This document shows, in pieces, positions 17,641-26,311 of a stretch of DNA of 64,000 nucleotides. The DNA comes from Geitlerinema sp. S16. Its GTDB lineage: Bacteria; Cyanobacteriota; Cyanobacteriia; Cyanobacteriales; Geitlerinemataceae. Under the pieces are notes generated by a model that was given only the letters and a program-made list of their open reading frames with translations, did not search any database and was not told the origin of the DNA. Positions within the stretch are counted from its first letter, which is position 1; each line of letters begins with the position of its first letter. Location: NCBI GenBank assembly GCA_011390275.1, contig JAABST010000009.1, forward strand, positions 43,493 through 107,492, written 5' to 3'. The position numbers were made by a program, and so were the translations under genes.

Positions 17641-18651
17641 ATGGCATTGGCAAGGGCAAGAGTTGCAGTAGATGTAATGGGCGGGGACTACGCGCCCGAT
17701 GAAATTTTAGCGGGAGCTGTCCAAGCACAGGCCGAACTTGAAGCCGATGTCATTCTCGTTGGCGACCCCGAGACGATCGCGGCCTCTCTGGACAAGCAAG
17801 GCTTAACCACGGATGCCAAAATCGTCGCATCCGAAGGCGTGATCGACATGCACGACGAAGCGATGAGCGGCCTCAAGCGCAAGCCAAAAGCGTCGGTCAG
17901 CGTCGCGATGAGCTTGGTGAAACAGGGAGAGGCGGACGCCGTCTTTTCGGCGGGTCATTCCGGCGCGTCGATGGCAGCGGCTCTGCTGCGAATTGGTCGC
18001 CTATCCGGAATCGAGCGTCCGGCGATCGGTGCGATCATGCCCTCCGCCAGACCTGATCGTCCGCTGTTGATGTTAGATGTTGGCGCGATCGTGGACTGTC
18101 GCCCTCGCTACCTTGAGCAATTTGCCCGCATCGGCACAATCTACAGTCAATACGCCCTCGGCATTGAATCGCCCCGCGTGGGTCTCCTCAGCATCGGCGA
18201 AGAATCGAGCAAAGGCAACGACCTCACCCTAAAAACGCATCAACTGTTGAAAGACAACGCCCTGATTCCGTTTGTGGGCAATGTGGAAGGACGTGATGTT
18301 CTTTCGGGTGACTTTGATGTCGTCGTCTGCGATGGCTTCGTCGGGAATATTCTGCTGAAATTTGCTGAAGCCGTCGGCGATGTGATGCTTCAGCTTTGCC
18401 AGGAAGAAATCCTTACGGATCTCGATGACACCACGAAAGCGACCCTCGCCCCGCGTTTTAAACGGTTTAAGCAGCGGGTAGACTATGTCGAACACGGCGG
18501 CGCATTGCTGCTCGGGATTGATGGCATCTGTGTGATCGGCCACGGCTCGTCGAAAGCGCCGACCATCTATAACGGTATTCGTCTCGCGAAGGATGCTGTT
18601 GAACGTGGTGTCATCGATCGCCTGCGTGAAGCCGAACTCGTAACCCCATAA
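17641..18651 (+). CDS. plsX: Phosphate acyltransferase PlsX
   Basis: 336 residues. It makes acyl-phosphate from acyl-ACP at the start of phospholipid synthesis. Recognisable segments: RVAVDVMGGDYAP at the start, HDEAMSGLKRKPKASVSVAM, DAVFSAGHSGASMAAAL, LSIGEESSKGND and VCDGFVGNILLK. Length is normal. It is the first gene of plsX-fabH-fabD-plsC, all on the plus strand, which places fatty-acid initiation and the first acylations side by side, a conserved arrangement in cyanobacteria. Confidence 0.97.
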   Translation: MALARARVAVDVMGGDYAPDEILAGAVQAQAELEADVILVGDPETIAASLDKQGLTTDAKIVASEGVIDMHDEAMSGLKRKPKASVSVAMSLVKQGEADAVFSAGHSGASMAAALLRIGRLSGIERPAIGAIMPSARPDRPLLMLDVGAIVDCRPRYLEQFARIGTIYSQYALGIESPRVGLLSIGEESSKGNDLTLKTHQLLKDNALIPFVGNVEGRDVLSGDFDVVVCDGFVGNILLKFAEAVGDVMLQLCQEEILTDLDDTTKATLAPRFKRFKQRVDYVEHGGALLLGIDGICVIGHGSSKAPTIYNGIRLAKDAVERGVIDRLREAELVTP

Positions 18652-18757
18652 GCGGTTATGGCGTTACGGCAAGTCTGCTTGTCGGATCGGCTGCGGGGTC
18701 TCCGAAGGTCTTTGAGTCGCCCGTTTGTTTTCCCTTTTCAGTTAGTGTTTCGATAAT

Positions 18758-19753
18758 ATGGCGACTCCCGGTATAGCGATCGTCGGCTGCGGTTCCGCCG
18801 CTCCCACGACCGTGCTCGACAACGATACCCTCGGCAAACTTGTCGAGACTTCCGATGAATGGATCTCGACGCGCACTGGCATTCGTCGTCGTCACGTTGC
18901 GCCGCCGGATTTATCCCTGGTCGATCTCGCGGCTCAAGCCAGCGCACGGGCGATCGCCATGGCCGACATTGATCCCGCCCAAATTGATCTCGTCGTCTTA
19001 GCTACATCTACCGCAGACGATCTCTTCGGTAGTGCCGCCTCGATTCAGCACGCCGTCGGAGCCAAGCAGGCCGTGGCCTTTGACCTGACGGCGGCCTGTT
19101 CTGGGTTTCTCTTTGGACTGGTGACCGTGTCGCAGTTTCTCCAAAGCGGCGTTTATAAAAATGCGCTGCTGGTGGGAGCGGATATCCTCTCGCGCTGGGT
19201 GGACTGGGATGATCGGCGTACCTGTGTGTTGTTTGGCGACGGTGCGGGTGCGGTGGTGGTCAAGGCCAATCCGGATTCGCCCGGTTTGCTTGGGTTTGAC
19301 ATGCATAGCGATGGTAGCCAAAACAGTTGTCTGACCTTGCGCTATGAGTCGGCAGAACGTCCCCTGATCGCCGGAATTTCGGCCAATCGTGGGCGCTATG
19401 GTTTCCTCGATATGGTGGGCAAAGATGTCTATAAGTTTGCAGTGACGCGTGTGCCGGAAACGATCGAAAAGTCGCTGTTTCGGGCTGACCTGACGACCGA
19501 GGATATCGACTGGTTATTGCTCCATCAGGCCAATCAGCGCATCGTTGATGCGGTGGCCAAACGTTTGAAAATTCCAATCGATCGCACCTTGGGCAATCTG
19601 AGCGAGTATGGCAACACCTCCGCCGCGTCGATTCCCCTCGCGCTCGATGAAGCGGTGCGATCGGGGCGGGTCAAACCGGGCGATACGATCGCGGCGTCTG
19701 GTTTCGGCGCGGGTCTATCCTGGGGATCAGCAATTTTTCGCTGGGGCATCTAA
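18758..19753 (+). CDS. fabH: 3-oxoacyl-ACP synthase III
   Basis: 331 residues. It condenses acetyl-CoA with malonyl-ACP to begin each fatty acid. The catalytic triad is visible: C114 in AACSGF, the His of LLHQAN (about 256) and the Asn of EYGNTSAASIP (about 286). It begins 106 bases after plsX. The frame TTG-rich upstream is not needed; the ATG at 18758 gives the expected MATPGIAIVGCGSAAP start. Confidence 0.97.
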   Translation: MATPGIAIVGCGSAAPTTVLDNDTLGKLVETSDEWISTRTGIRRRHVAPPDLSLVDLAAQASARAIAMADIDPAQIDLVVLATSTADDLFGSAASIQHAVGAKQAVAFDLTAACSGFLFGLVTVSQFLQSGVYKNALLVGADILSRWVDWDDRRTCVLFGDGAGAVVVKANPDSPGLLGFDMHSDGSQNSCLTLRYESAERPLIAGISANRGRYGFLDMVGKDVYKFAVTRVPETIEKSLFRADLTTEDIDWLLLHQANQRIVDAVAKRLKIPIDRTLGNLSEYGNTSAASIPLALDEAVRSGRVKPGDTIAASGFGAGLSWGSAIFRWGI

Positions 19754-19784
19754 CGCCCTAAGCGTATGCAAGCGTCTTAGACAA

Positions 19785-19806
19785 GTGCTTGAAACGTGCT
19801 TGAAAC
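19785..19806. repeat. 11-bp tandem duplication between fabH and fabD
   Basis: GTGCTTGAAAC occurs twice, perfectly, 32 bases after the fabH stop codon. Confidence 0.9.
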
Positions 19807-19919
19807 GGTTTCACTGCCACGACGGACGCAGGCAAAATCCAAAATAGCCAAGGTCTCACAGCCGGACTTCATCTCTCTCATCACTTATTCAACGACACAA
19901 GGATCAACTATTTAACGTT

Positions 19920-20810
19920 ATGGCTAAAACTGTATGGGTCTTTCCGGGACAGGGATCGCAGGCACAAAATATGGGTCTTGATCTACTCGATCGTCCCCAT
20001 GCGCGTAACACCTTCGATCGCGCTTCTGCAATTCTCGGCTGGTCAGTACAGGATCGGATCAGCGGTGACGAAACCGAACTGTCAAAGACCATTTACACCC
20101 AGCCCTGTCTCTACACCGTTGAATGTATCCTCGTGGATCTACTGAAGGCAGCGGGTGAAACGCCCGATTTTGTCGCCGGTCATAGCCTGGGTGAATACGT
20201 AGCGCTCTATGCTGCCGGAGCGATCGACTTTGAAACGGGTTTGCGTTTGGTGAAGCGTCGCGGTGAGCTGATGCAAAGCGCAGAAGGGGGAGAAATGATG
20301 GCGATGATGAAGTTCGATCGCGACCAGCTTGAAGCCGCGATCGCCGCCACGGAAGGGGTCGTTTTGGCGAATGATAATAGCCCGCTCCAAGCTGTGATCT
20401 CGGGTACGCCCGAAGCGGTCGAGGCGATCGCCACCAGTGTCAAAAGCCGCCGCGCCGTGAAACTCAACGTCTCGGGAGCGTTTCATTCGCCCTTCATGAA
20501 ACCCGCGTCTCAAGACTTTGACACCGTACTCGCGACCGCTCAATTCAACGACGCCGCGATTCCGGTGATGTCCAATGTAGACCCAACTCCAGAAACCGCC
20601 GCCGCCGCTCTGCACGATCGCCTTTCGCGCCAAATGACGGGATCGGTGCGCTGGCGCGAGATTTCCCTCAGCTTGCCCGATCTGGGCATCGATCGCGTCG
20701 TCGAAGTCGGTCCCGGCAAAGTCCTAACCGGGCTGATTGGCCGCACCGTCAGCGATCTCGAACTGGTGAATATCCAAGGCGCGGACAATCTCGCAGCAGT
20801 TGCTGTTTAA
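19920..20810 (+). CDS. fabD: Malonyl-CoA:ACP transacylase
   Basis: 296 residues. It loads malonate onto ACP for chain extension. The nucleophile S89 is in GHSLGEY, preceded by QGSQ (residues 11-14, oxyanion support); the catalytic His is in SGAFHSPFM (about 198). Length is normal. The gene lies 166 bases after fabH. Its TAA is followed at once by a dispersed repeat (20811-20904) that continues into the plsC leader. Confidence 0.97.
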   Translation: MAKTVWVFPGQGSQAQNMGLDLLDRPHARNTFDRASAILGWSVQDRISGDETELSKTIYTQPCLYTVECILVDLLKAAGETPDFVAGHSLGEYVALYAAGAIDFETGLRLVKRRGELMQSAEGGEMMAMMKFDRDQLEAAIAATEGVVLANDNSPLQAVISGTPEAVEAIATSVKSRRAVKLNVSGAFHSPFMKPASQDFDTVLATAQFNDAAIPVMSNVDPTPETAAAALHDRLSRQMTGSVRWREISLSLPDLGIDRVVEVGPGKVLTGLIGRTVSDLELVNIQGADNLAAVAV

Positions 20811-20904
20811 GAGTATTGCCCGGAAATAATCGCCCATTTCAGAAGTCCGATTTTTTGGAAGTCCGATTTTTTGGAAAAGTTGGACTTCTCGCCCTCCTCC
20901 AGAC
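20811..20904. repeat. Dispersed repeat, copy 1 (inverted relative to copy 2)
   Basis: The element opens with GAGTATTGCCCGGAAATAA at the base after the fabD stop and contains AGAAGTCCGA...GGACTTCT, a hairpin of 8 bp or more (20841-20889). Inside it a 16-bp unit, GAAGTCCGATTTTTTG, is duplicated in tandem (20842-20857, 20858-20873). Nearly the whole element reappears, reversed, at 23043-23123. Confidence 0.8.
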
Positions 20905-20918
20905 CCGGCAAGACATTC

Positions 20919-21569
20919 ATGACTACGGCCAATCTCGAAACCCGCGATCGCGAGCCCTTCGGTAGCTTCATGCTGTATCACCTGCTGAAGTGGCCGGTGG
21001 TCAATCCCCTCTTACGTCTGTACTTGTGCGGTCGCATCTACGGCGCAGAACATGTCCCCGCCCAGGGTGCATTTGTCGCTGTCAGCAATCACGCTAGCTA
21101 CGCCGATCCGCCGCTTCTGTCCTGTGCGGTCGGGCGTCCGGTAGCATTTATGGCCAAGGAAGAACTCTTTACCAATCCAGTATTGCGCGAGGCGATCCAG
21201 CTCTATGGCGCGTATCCCGTACGTCGCCAAAAAGCCGATCGTCACGCGATCAAAACGGCGCTCACCATGTTGGAACAAGGCTGGTCAACGGGCGTATTCC
21301 TCACCGGGACGCGCACCCCGGACGGAACCATCACCAAACCGAAAACCGGCGCGGCGCTTCTCGCAGCGAAGGCGGGCGTTCCGCTCTTGCCCGTCAGCCT
21401 TTGGGGTACTCAAGAGATCTTGCGCGGTGGCTTTCCGCGTCCGGCTCCTGTCACCATTCGGATCGGCCAACCGATCGCACCCCCCGCCTCAACCACGCAC
21501 AGCGAACTCGATCGCGTCACACAACTCTGCGCTGACCGTATTACCGAACTCCACAACCTTGGGCGCTAA
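20919..21569 (+). CDS. plsC: 1-acyl-sn-glycerol-3-phosphate acyltransferase
   Basis: 216 residues from the ATG at 20919; an ATG 48 bases earlier falls in the dispersed repeat and is unlikely. The acyltransferase box I is N-H-A-S-Y-A-D (H-x4-D catalytic pair). The segment that normally reads F-x-E-G-T-R-[ST] is F-L-T-G-T-R-T, with Thr in place of the usual Glu. Two hydrophobic stretches could bind the membrane. It would make phosphatidic acid after PlsX/PlsY; this is the last gene of the lipid cluster. Confidence 0.85.
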   Translation: MTTANLETRDREPFGSFMLYHLLKWPVVNPLLRLYLCGRIYGAEHVPAQGAFVAVSNHASYADPPLLSCAVGRPVAFMAKEELFTNPVLREAIQLYGAYPVRRQKADRHAIKTALTMLEQGWSTGVFLTGTRTPDGTITKPKTGAALLAAKAGVPLLPVSLWGTQEILRGGFPRPAPVTIRIGQPIAPPASTTHSELDRVTQLCADRITELHNLGR

Positions 21570-21672
21570 CCCCAAGTACCTCGCAATCACACTCAACATC
21601 AACGATCCCATCGACCCGCACCCAAAGCACCCCATCAACAACAGCTCGTCAACAACAGCCCCTTAAAAATAC

Positions 21673-22050
21673 TTAATCAAACGTCCATTTCACTTCTTCC
21701 GCAGCACGCTGTTTCTTTTTCTCTAAGTACTGCTTACCGAGTGCCGAGATCGGCTGCATTCGCTGCTTGCTTTGTTGAGCGCGACGCTGACGAGCCTGCT
21801 GTTCGGGGATAATCACGCGATCGACCAGAAAATCGAGAGTTTGCTTCCGAACCCAACCGCGATCGATCAAAATTTCGGAGAAGGCTTTGCCGGTCATTTC
21901 GCGATCGTATTGCAATACCGGTAATTGAGCCTGAACAACCAAACCAGATTCTAGTAGGTAAACCAGTAAGCGTTTTTCACCAACGCGCTCTTCATGAGTT
22001 CGCTCGCGTTCGTCGATTTGTGGGTCGATGGCTAAATCAAGGCTATTCAT
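21673..22050 (-). CDS. Small protein with a GspE-N/MshEN-like fold, cyanobacterial
   Basis: 125 residues. The middle part (LLESGLVVQAQLPVLQYDREMTGKAFSEILIDRGWVRKQTLDFLVD) resembles the repeated unit of type II/IV secretion ATPase N-domains, where leucine-glycine spaced residues bind nucleotide or c-di-GMP. The last 35 residues are very basic and Gln-rich. There is no ATPase domain. Function is unknown; the resemblance is my reading of the pattern and needs a profile search. Confidence 0.6.
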   Translation of the reverse strand: MNSLDLAIDPQIDERERTHEERVGEKRLLVYLLESGLVVQAQLPVLQYDREMTGKAFSEILIDRGWVRKQTLDFLVDRVIIPEQQARQRRAQQSKQRMQPISALGKQYLEKKKQRAAEEVKWTFD

Positions 22051-22365
22051 TACGTCTATCCTGCTCTGGTTTATGGCAAATGTGGGGATGCCCTCATGGT
22101 GATGCGAGGCTCTGACACGCTTCTGCTATCTAGCGAGACTTGCTACGTATACTTAGTAGATTTTGAGGGTAGCTACATCCATAGTATCAAACTTATATCC
22201 GTAAATCTACGAGACTATCGAGAGCGTATCAATCCTGAAAGGTTTCAAAATAAGGCTTCATAAGGCTGCAACGGGCTAAATTAGACGGTCACGAACAAAA
22301 TGAATGAGATGATCGTCTGAAAGGCTTAAGAACAAACCGCTTGACTGACATTTTTTTGATACCGT

Positions 22366-23013
22366 ATGCGCTTATCCCTCCGTCACACCATTCGTTCTAC
22401 TTTCTTCCTGCTGGTCGTTTGGAGCGTAGGATTTACCCCTTCGCTGCACGCGGAGCTGTTTGATAGCGCACTCGATCGCCTACCCGTCAGTGAAAGGGTG
22501 GCCTTACGCGACGGGGATGTAACGATTAGCGTCAGCGATGAGGGTCTCTATACCGTACGAGTTTTAGTGGACACCTCAGCCGCTCAGGTCTGGGAGGTGT
22601 TGACGGACTACGAAGGGAGTGTGTCCTATGCTCCGAATGTGGTGTCGAGTACCGTGCTTGAAACGGACGGCGATCGCACGATCGTTGAGCAAGTGAGCGA
22701 ACGTAAAATTTTGTTTTTCACCTTTCGATCGCGTATCTGCAGCGAAAATATCGCTTCGGGTGAACGACGGATCGATTTTCGGGCGATCGATGGCGATTTT
22801 CCCGTACTTGAAGGCTACTGGCAAATCGAACCGATCGCGCCGTTTTCAGGCGCCGACCCGACGGCGGTTCTCCTTGAGCAGCAGGTGACGGTTGTACCGC
22901 CCGATGGTGTTCCGGGCGATATTTTTCGCGATGCCTTCCAGACGTCTCTTGTGGATCTGATGCAAGCTTTGAAAGGCGAGATCGAACGTCGTGCGGCGAT
23001 GGGGACAGAGTAA
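22366..23013 (+). CDS. SRPBCC (START/polyketide-cyclase-like) protein with signal peptide
   Basis: 215 residues. A signal peptide covers about residues 1-29 (IRSTFFLLVVWSVGFTPSLHA). The rest has the SRPBCC pattern: VDTSAAQVWEVLTDYEGSVSYAPNV, IVEQVSERKILFFTFRSR, ...IDFRAIDGDFPVLEGYW. Such domains bind hydrophobic ligands. The protein is probably periplasmic or lumenal. The ligand is not known. The 314 bases upstream (22051-22365) hold no gene I can support. Confidence 0.8.
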   Translation: MRLSLRHTIRSTFFLLVVWSVGFTPSLHAELFDSALDRLPVSERVALRDGDVTISVSDEGLYTVRVLVDTSAAQVWEVLTDYEGSVSYAPNVVSSTVLETDGDRTIVEQVSERKILFFTFRSRICSENIASGERRIDFRAIDGDFPVLEGYWQIEPIAPFSGADPTAVLLEQQVTVVPPDGVPGDIFRDAFQTSLVDLMQALKGEIERRAAMGTE

Positions 23014-23042
23014 AAATTGACAGGACTGACGCAAGATGGGTT

Positions 23043-23123
23043 AGTTCCTGAGGAGAGCGAGAAGTCCGATTTTTTAGAAAAGTCGGACTTCTGGGATGGG
23101 CGATTTTTTCTGGGCAATACTCT
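23043..23123. repeat. Dispersed repeat, copy 2
   Basis: Read on the minus strand this is the partner of 20811-20904: it begins at the stop codon of the 23122 gene, carries the same ATTGCCC...ATCGCCCAT block, a hairpin AGAAGTCCGA...TCGGACTTCT (23060-23092) and the CTCGCTCTCCTC end. It separates two convergent genes. Confidence 0.8.
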
Positions 23124-23655
23124 AACTGCCCCAATTTTCGATATTTGCGGACTCGCCACCTCCGGAGACTCGCGCCGATCGCCACGGCCATTGGTAACAT
23201 TCCGCCAGCAGCCACAGCGCCGAAATACAGTGCGCGGCTCCAACCGAAACCACCCAAACATAGGGAACCCACGCTCCCCGAGAACCCGCCAGCGGCGGAA
23301 AGATATACACGGCCAGACCTGCGATCGTGGTGGGCAATACTGTAAAGACGAGAAGGCTAACGATCGCCAGACCGTTCAGACGTAAATCACGTCGGTAGGT
23401 CGGCAACCAACGATCGCGCTGCCAGTGATAGGACAGCGCCGGAGCCGTGCTGAGCGATCGAGCAATCTGCGATCGCAAATCCAACTCAACGAGGTTTCCG
23501 CAGTAGGTGCAGCCGTGAGCCTCCATCATTTCTAAACGATACAGCTCACCCCGACGACACGTCGGGCAAGGGTAAATTCGGTCTCGTTGTGGTCGTTGGC
23601 TGGATAAATTCCACACGATCGCGCATTCCTCTAGACAGTTCAACCACTCATTCAA
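23122..23655 (-). CDS. Zinc-ribbon membrane protein, unknown
   Basis: 177 residues. A zinc ribbon is formed by C50-x2-C53 (PCPTC) and C69-x2-C72 (GCTYC) approximately, followed by two hydrophobic segments (about 113-135 and 143-165). The last residues before the stop are SANIENWGS, and the stop codon itself is the first base triplet of the dispersed repeat. The Met start is a guess; upstream codons are open only a short way. No function is assigned. Confidence 0.6.
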   Translation of the reverse strand: MNEWLNCLEECAIVWNLSSQRPQRDRIYPCPTCRRGELYRLEMMEAHGCTYCGNLVELDLRSQIARSLSTAPALSYHWQRDRWLPTYRRDLRLNGLAIVSLLVFTVLPTTIAGLAVYIFPPLAGSRGAWVPYVWVVSVGAAHCISALWLLAECYQWPWRSARVSGGGESANIENWGS

Positions 23656-23724
23656 GGGTGACTCAAGATGTATCGCTAACGGCTTGAAGGGCGATTGTCA
23701 CCCACTTAAGGCTGGTCGTTCAAA

Positions 23725-23775
23725 CCAATTCACGCCAATTTAAACCAATTCAAGCCAATCCAAAACCAATTTAAA
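23725..23775. repeat. Five CCAAT boxes with a 10-bp period
   Basis: CCAAT occurs at 23725, 23735, 23745, 23755 and 23766, one per helical turn, separated by A-rich spacers (CACG, TAAA, CAAG, CAAAA). It is in the 290-bp region between the zinc-ribbon gene and petG. Confidence 0.6.
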
Positions 23776-23890
23776 CAGCAGACGATCGTCACAAAAAATT
23801 CATGGTAATAACTGTGACGAAGCAATGCATCCCTCGCTGATGCCGCCCAGCCTGAAACCTGTGTGGGGTCAAGAAAGGTCGTTCAAAATC

Positions 23891-23938
23891 GCCGGTTAGG
23901 GTGGGTTAAACATACACAACCCACCCCTTCAAACCGGC
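23891..23938 (-). terminator. Long hairpin downstream of petG
   Basis: Inner stem GGGTGGGTT/AACCCACCC (23899-23907, 23918-23926) and outer stem GCCGGTT/AACCGGC (23891-23897, 23932-23938), with a 10-base loop. It follows the petG stop codon by four bases on the minus strand. A short T4 follows, so termination or 3'-end protection are both possible. Confidence 0.6.
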
Positions 23939-23942
23939 ACGT

Positions 23943-24053
23943 TTAGCCGAGTTGGTCGTCACGGCGATACTGAAGATACGCTGCAACGAACAGTCCAATC
24001 AGGGTAGTCGGAACAAGACCCAGCACAATACCAGAAAGCAGGGGTTCGATCAT
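23943..24053 (-). CDS. petG: Cytochrome b6-f complex subunit PetG
   Basis: 36 residues, one transmembrane helix (about residues 5-28) and the basic tail YRRDD. The translation begins [12 protein letters not shown] and ends R-R-D-D-Q-L-G, the PetG pattern; the family is 37-38 residues. It is a small structural subunit needed for assembly of the b6-f complex in the thylakoid. It stands alone, about 250 bases from the cytM gene on the opposite strand. Confidence 0.95.
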   Translation of the reverse strand: MIEPLLSGIVLGLVPTTLIGLFVAAYLQYRRDDQLG

Positions 24054-24300
24054 GTCGAGAAACTCCTAAAACCAAGCAATAACAACTCAAACATACTATA
24101 AGTTTTTTGGCCACGTATGACGGTATACCCTAATGCCGAGGTTTGATACGGTTCGCAGCGTGGCAAACAGGGTGAGGCTTTAAACAGATCTTAAGCTTTT
24201 GCGATCGCGATCGCAGATCCTAGATTTTGGCTAGTGAGTCTTTTATGATTGATACATAGATTCATGAATTTTTGTACAGCCCCCGACGCCCCAGAGTCCA

Positions 24301-24681
24301 TTGAATAACCAGATTGCCGAGATTGAACTCGATATCCCGTTTCAGCGAGTAGCCTTGGCTGTCATTGCAGGCTTGTTATTCATCAGCCTTACGATCTATG
24401 GGGTCAGCCAATGGCAAGCCTCCGACCCCTACATTCGCAGTGTTCTCCGTCTGGAGGGGCAACTGGAACATGGGCAAGAAATTTTCCAGATGAACTGCGC
24501 CGGATGTCATGGCATTCAAGCGGATGGCTTGGTGGGGCCAACGCTCCACGGCATCGCAACACGCCGAACCTCCGCGAGTCTTATTCAGCAAGTGACCAGT
24601 GGCAAGACTCCGCCCATGCCGCAGTTTCAGCCCAAACCCCAAGAAATGGCTGACCTGCTCGCCTACTTATCTCAGGTGTGA
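24301..24681 (+). CDS. cytM: Membrane-anchored cytochrome c, CytM-like
   Basis: 126 residues. A hydrophobic helix at about 18-36 anchors a small c-type domain with heme site C66-A-G-C69-H70 and a likely Met ligand in TPPMPQF (about residue 105). The size and layout fit CytM of cyanobacteria, a cytochrome linked to respiratory or photosynthetic electron flow. The apparent start is TTG at 24301, without a clear ribosome site, so the start may be slightly different. The petG neighbour (divergent) fits an electron-transport setting. Confidence 0.75.
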   Translation: MNNQIAEIELDIPFQRVALAVIAGLLFISLTIYGVSQWQASDPYIRSVLRLEGQLEHGQEIFQMNCAGCHGIQADGLVGPTLHGIATRRTSASLIQQVTSGKTPPMPQFQPKPQEMADLLAYLSQV

Positions 24682-24889
24682 TGCTCGAAGCGTTTTGATT
24701 CCTTTGATGTGATGTCGAGTGTGGTGTCGAGGTATCACCGGATGACGCACTACGATAAAATTCCTTGGACATACGCAGTCATTGATTAGAATCCGGTAAT
24801 ACCGTACTCGCATCGTCAGGATGCGCTGATGAATTTCGGTGATTCGCGTCAGTCCTTAAATCATTGCCCGATCGCCCGCGAGATAACCC

Positions 24890-25384
24890 TTGGCCTCTTC
24901 TGACTCTTCCCTCACCCCCGTTACGATCTATACCGATGGAGCCTGTAGCGGCAACCCTGGCCCCGGTGGCTATGGTGTTGTGCTGCTGTACGGCGAGTTA
25001 CGCAAGGAATTATCGGCAGGGTTTCAGCGCACCACGAATAACCGGATGGAATTGCTCGCGACGATCGTGGGGTTGGAAACGTTGAAAAAGCCCTGCGCGG
25101 TGACGCTGTATACGGACTCGAAATATATCGTCGATGCCATGAAACAGGGCTGGGCAAAGCGCTGGCGTGCCAATGGCTGGAAGCGGAATCAGAAAGAAAT
25201 GGCCAAAAATCCTGACCTCTGGGAGCGTTTGCTTGAGATTGCGGCACAGCATCGCGTTGATTTTTGCTGGGTTAAAGGACATTCTGGAAATGTCGAGAAT
25301 GAACGCTGTGATCAGCTTGCAGTCGCCGCTTCGCACGGTTCCGACCTCGCGATCGACACGACCTATGCTCAAGGCCACGCTTAA
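24890..25384 (+). CDS. rnhA: Ribonuclease HI
   Basis: 164 residues; cuts RNA in RNA-DNA hybrids. The acidic catalytic set is visible: D in [15 protein letters not shown] in NNRMELLA, D in YTDSKYI, and the later His/Asp pair in [14 protein letters not shown]. Start is TTG at 24890 (an ATG start is not available in frame near the domain edge). Its stop codon is nine bases before the folP start, so the two are probably co-transcribed. Confidence 0.95.
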   Translation: MASSDSSLTPVTIYTDGACSGNPGPGGYGVVLLYGELRKELSAGFQRTTNNRMELLATIVGLETLKKPCAVTLYTDSKYIVDAMKQGWAKRWRANGWKRNQKEMAKNPDLWERLLEIAAQHRVDFCWVKGHSGNVENERCDQLAVAASHGSDLAIDTTYAQGHA

Positions 25385-25393
25385 TCTCTCCAG

Positions 25394-26296
25394 ATGATCG
25401 TCCCCGCTCCCGCCCCCGCCCCCGATCCTGGGCGTCAACCCTACGCACCCCCCCGATCGCCCGTTCTCCACATCGGCAACCATCGCTTTGTGTGGGGATC
25501 GCGCACCTACATCATGGGCATCCTGAATGTGACGCCCGATAGTTTTAGCGATGGCGGCGAGTGCGATCGGGTCGATACCGCCCTCGCTCGCGCCCGTGAA
25601 ATGATTGCAGCGGGAGCCGATATTCTCGATCTCGGTGGGCAATCTACCCGTCCCGGCTCGGAGGAAGTCGGCGTTGAAATTGAATGCGATCGCGTGATTC
25701 CCGCAATCACGGCCATTCGCGCGGAAAGTGATATTCCGATCTCGATCGATACCTACCACAGTGCCGTGGCTCACGCCGCGATCGCCGCCGGAGCCAACCT
25801 GGTCAATGATGTTACCGGCGGTCAGGGCGACGCCGCGATGTTACCGACGATCGCGGAGCTAGGCGTGTCAGCCTGTTTAATGCACATGCGCGGCACGCCC
25901 AAGACGATGCAGTCGCTGACCCAATACGACGATGTGGTCGCGGAGGTTGCCGAGGCGCTGCGTCATAGCCTAGAGCAAGCCCAGCAAGCGGGTATTGACC
26001 GCGATCGCCTCATCCTCGATCCCGGCATCGGCTTCGCCAAAACCCACGACCAAAATGTTGCCCTGCTGCGTCGTCTCTCCGAGCTACGCCAACTGGGCTA
26101 TCCCTTACTCCTCGGCGTCTCGCGTAAAAGCTTCATCGGCAAGCTATTAAACCGCCCCGATCCCAAACAGCGTGTTTGGGGAACTGGAGCGGCCTGTAGT
26201 GCCTGTATTGCTGCGGGAGCCGATATTCTGCGCGTTCATGATGTGGCGGAAATGCGCGATATCAGCCGCGTAGCGGATGCGATTTATCGTTTCTAA
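25394..26296 (+). CDS. folP: Dihydropteroate synthase
   Basis: 300 residues; joins p-aminobenzoate to hydroxymethyl-pterin pyrophosphate in folate synthesis. Family segments: IMGILNVTPDSFSDGG, DILDLGGQSTRPG, SIDTYHSAVA, NDVTGGQG, DPGIGFAKT and LGVSRKSFIG. The first ~35 residues (Pro/Ala-rich) precede the domain, so the start may be a little downstream, though ATG 25394 is close behind rnhA. Confidence 0.95.
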   Translation: MIVPAPAPAPDPGRQPYAPPRSPVLHIGNHRFVWGSRTYIMGILNVTPDSFSDGGECDRVDTALARAREMIAAGADILDLGGQSTRPGSEEVGVEIECDRVIPAITAIRAESDIPISIDTYHSAVAHAAIAAGANLVNDVTGGQGDAAMLPTIAELGVSACLMHMRGTPKTMQSLTQYDDVVAEVAEALRHSLEQAQQAGIDRDRLILDPGIGFAKTHDQNVALLRRLSELRQLGYPLLLGVSRKSFIGKLLNRPDPKQRVWGTGAACSACIAAGADILRVHDVAEMRDISRVADAIYRF

Positions 26297-26311
26297 GTCG
26301 TCCCTAAGTCT

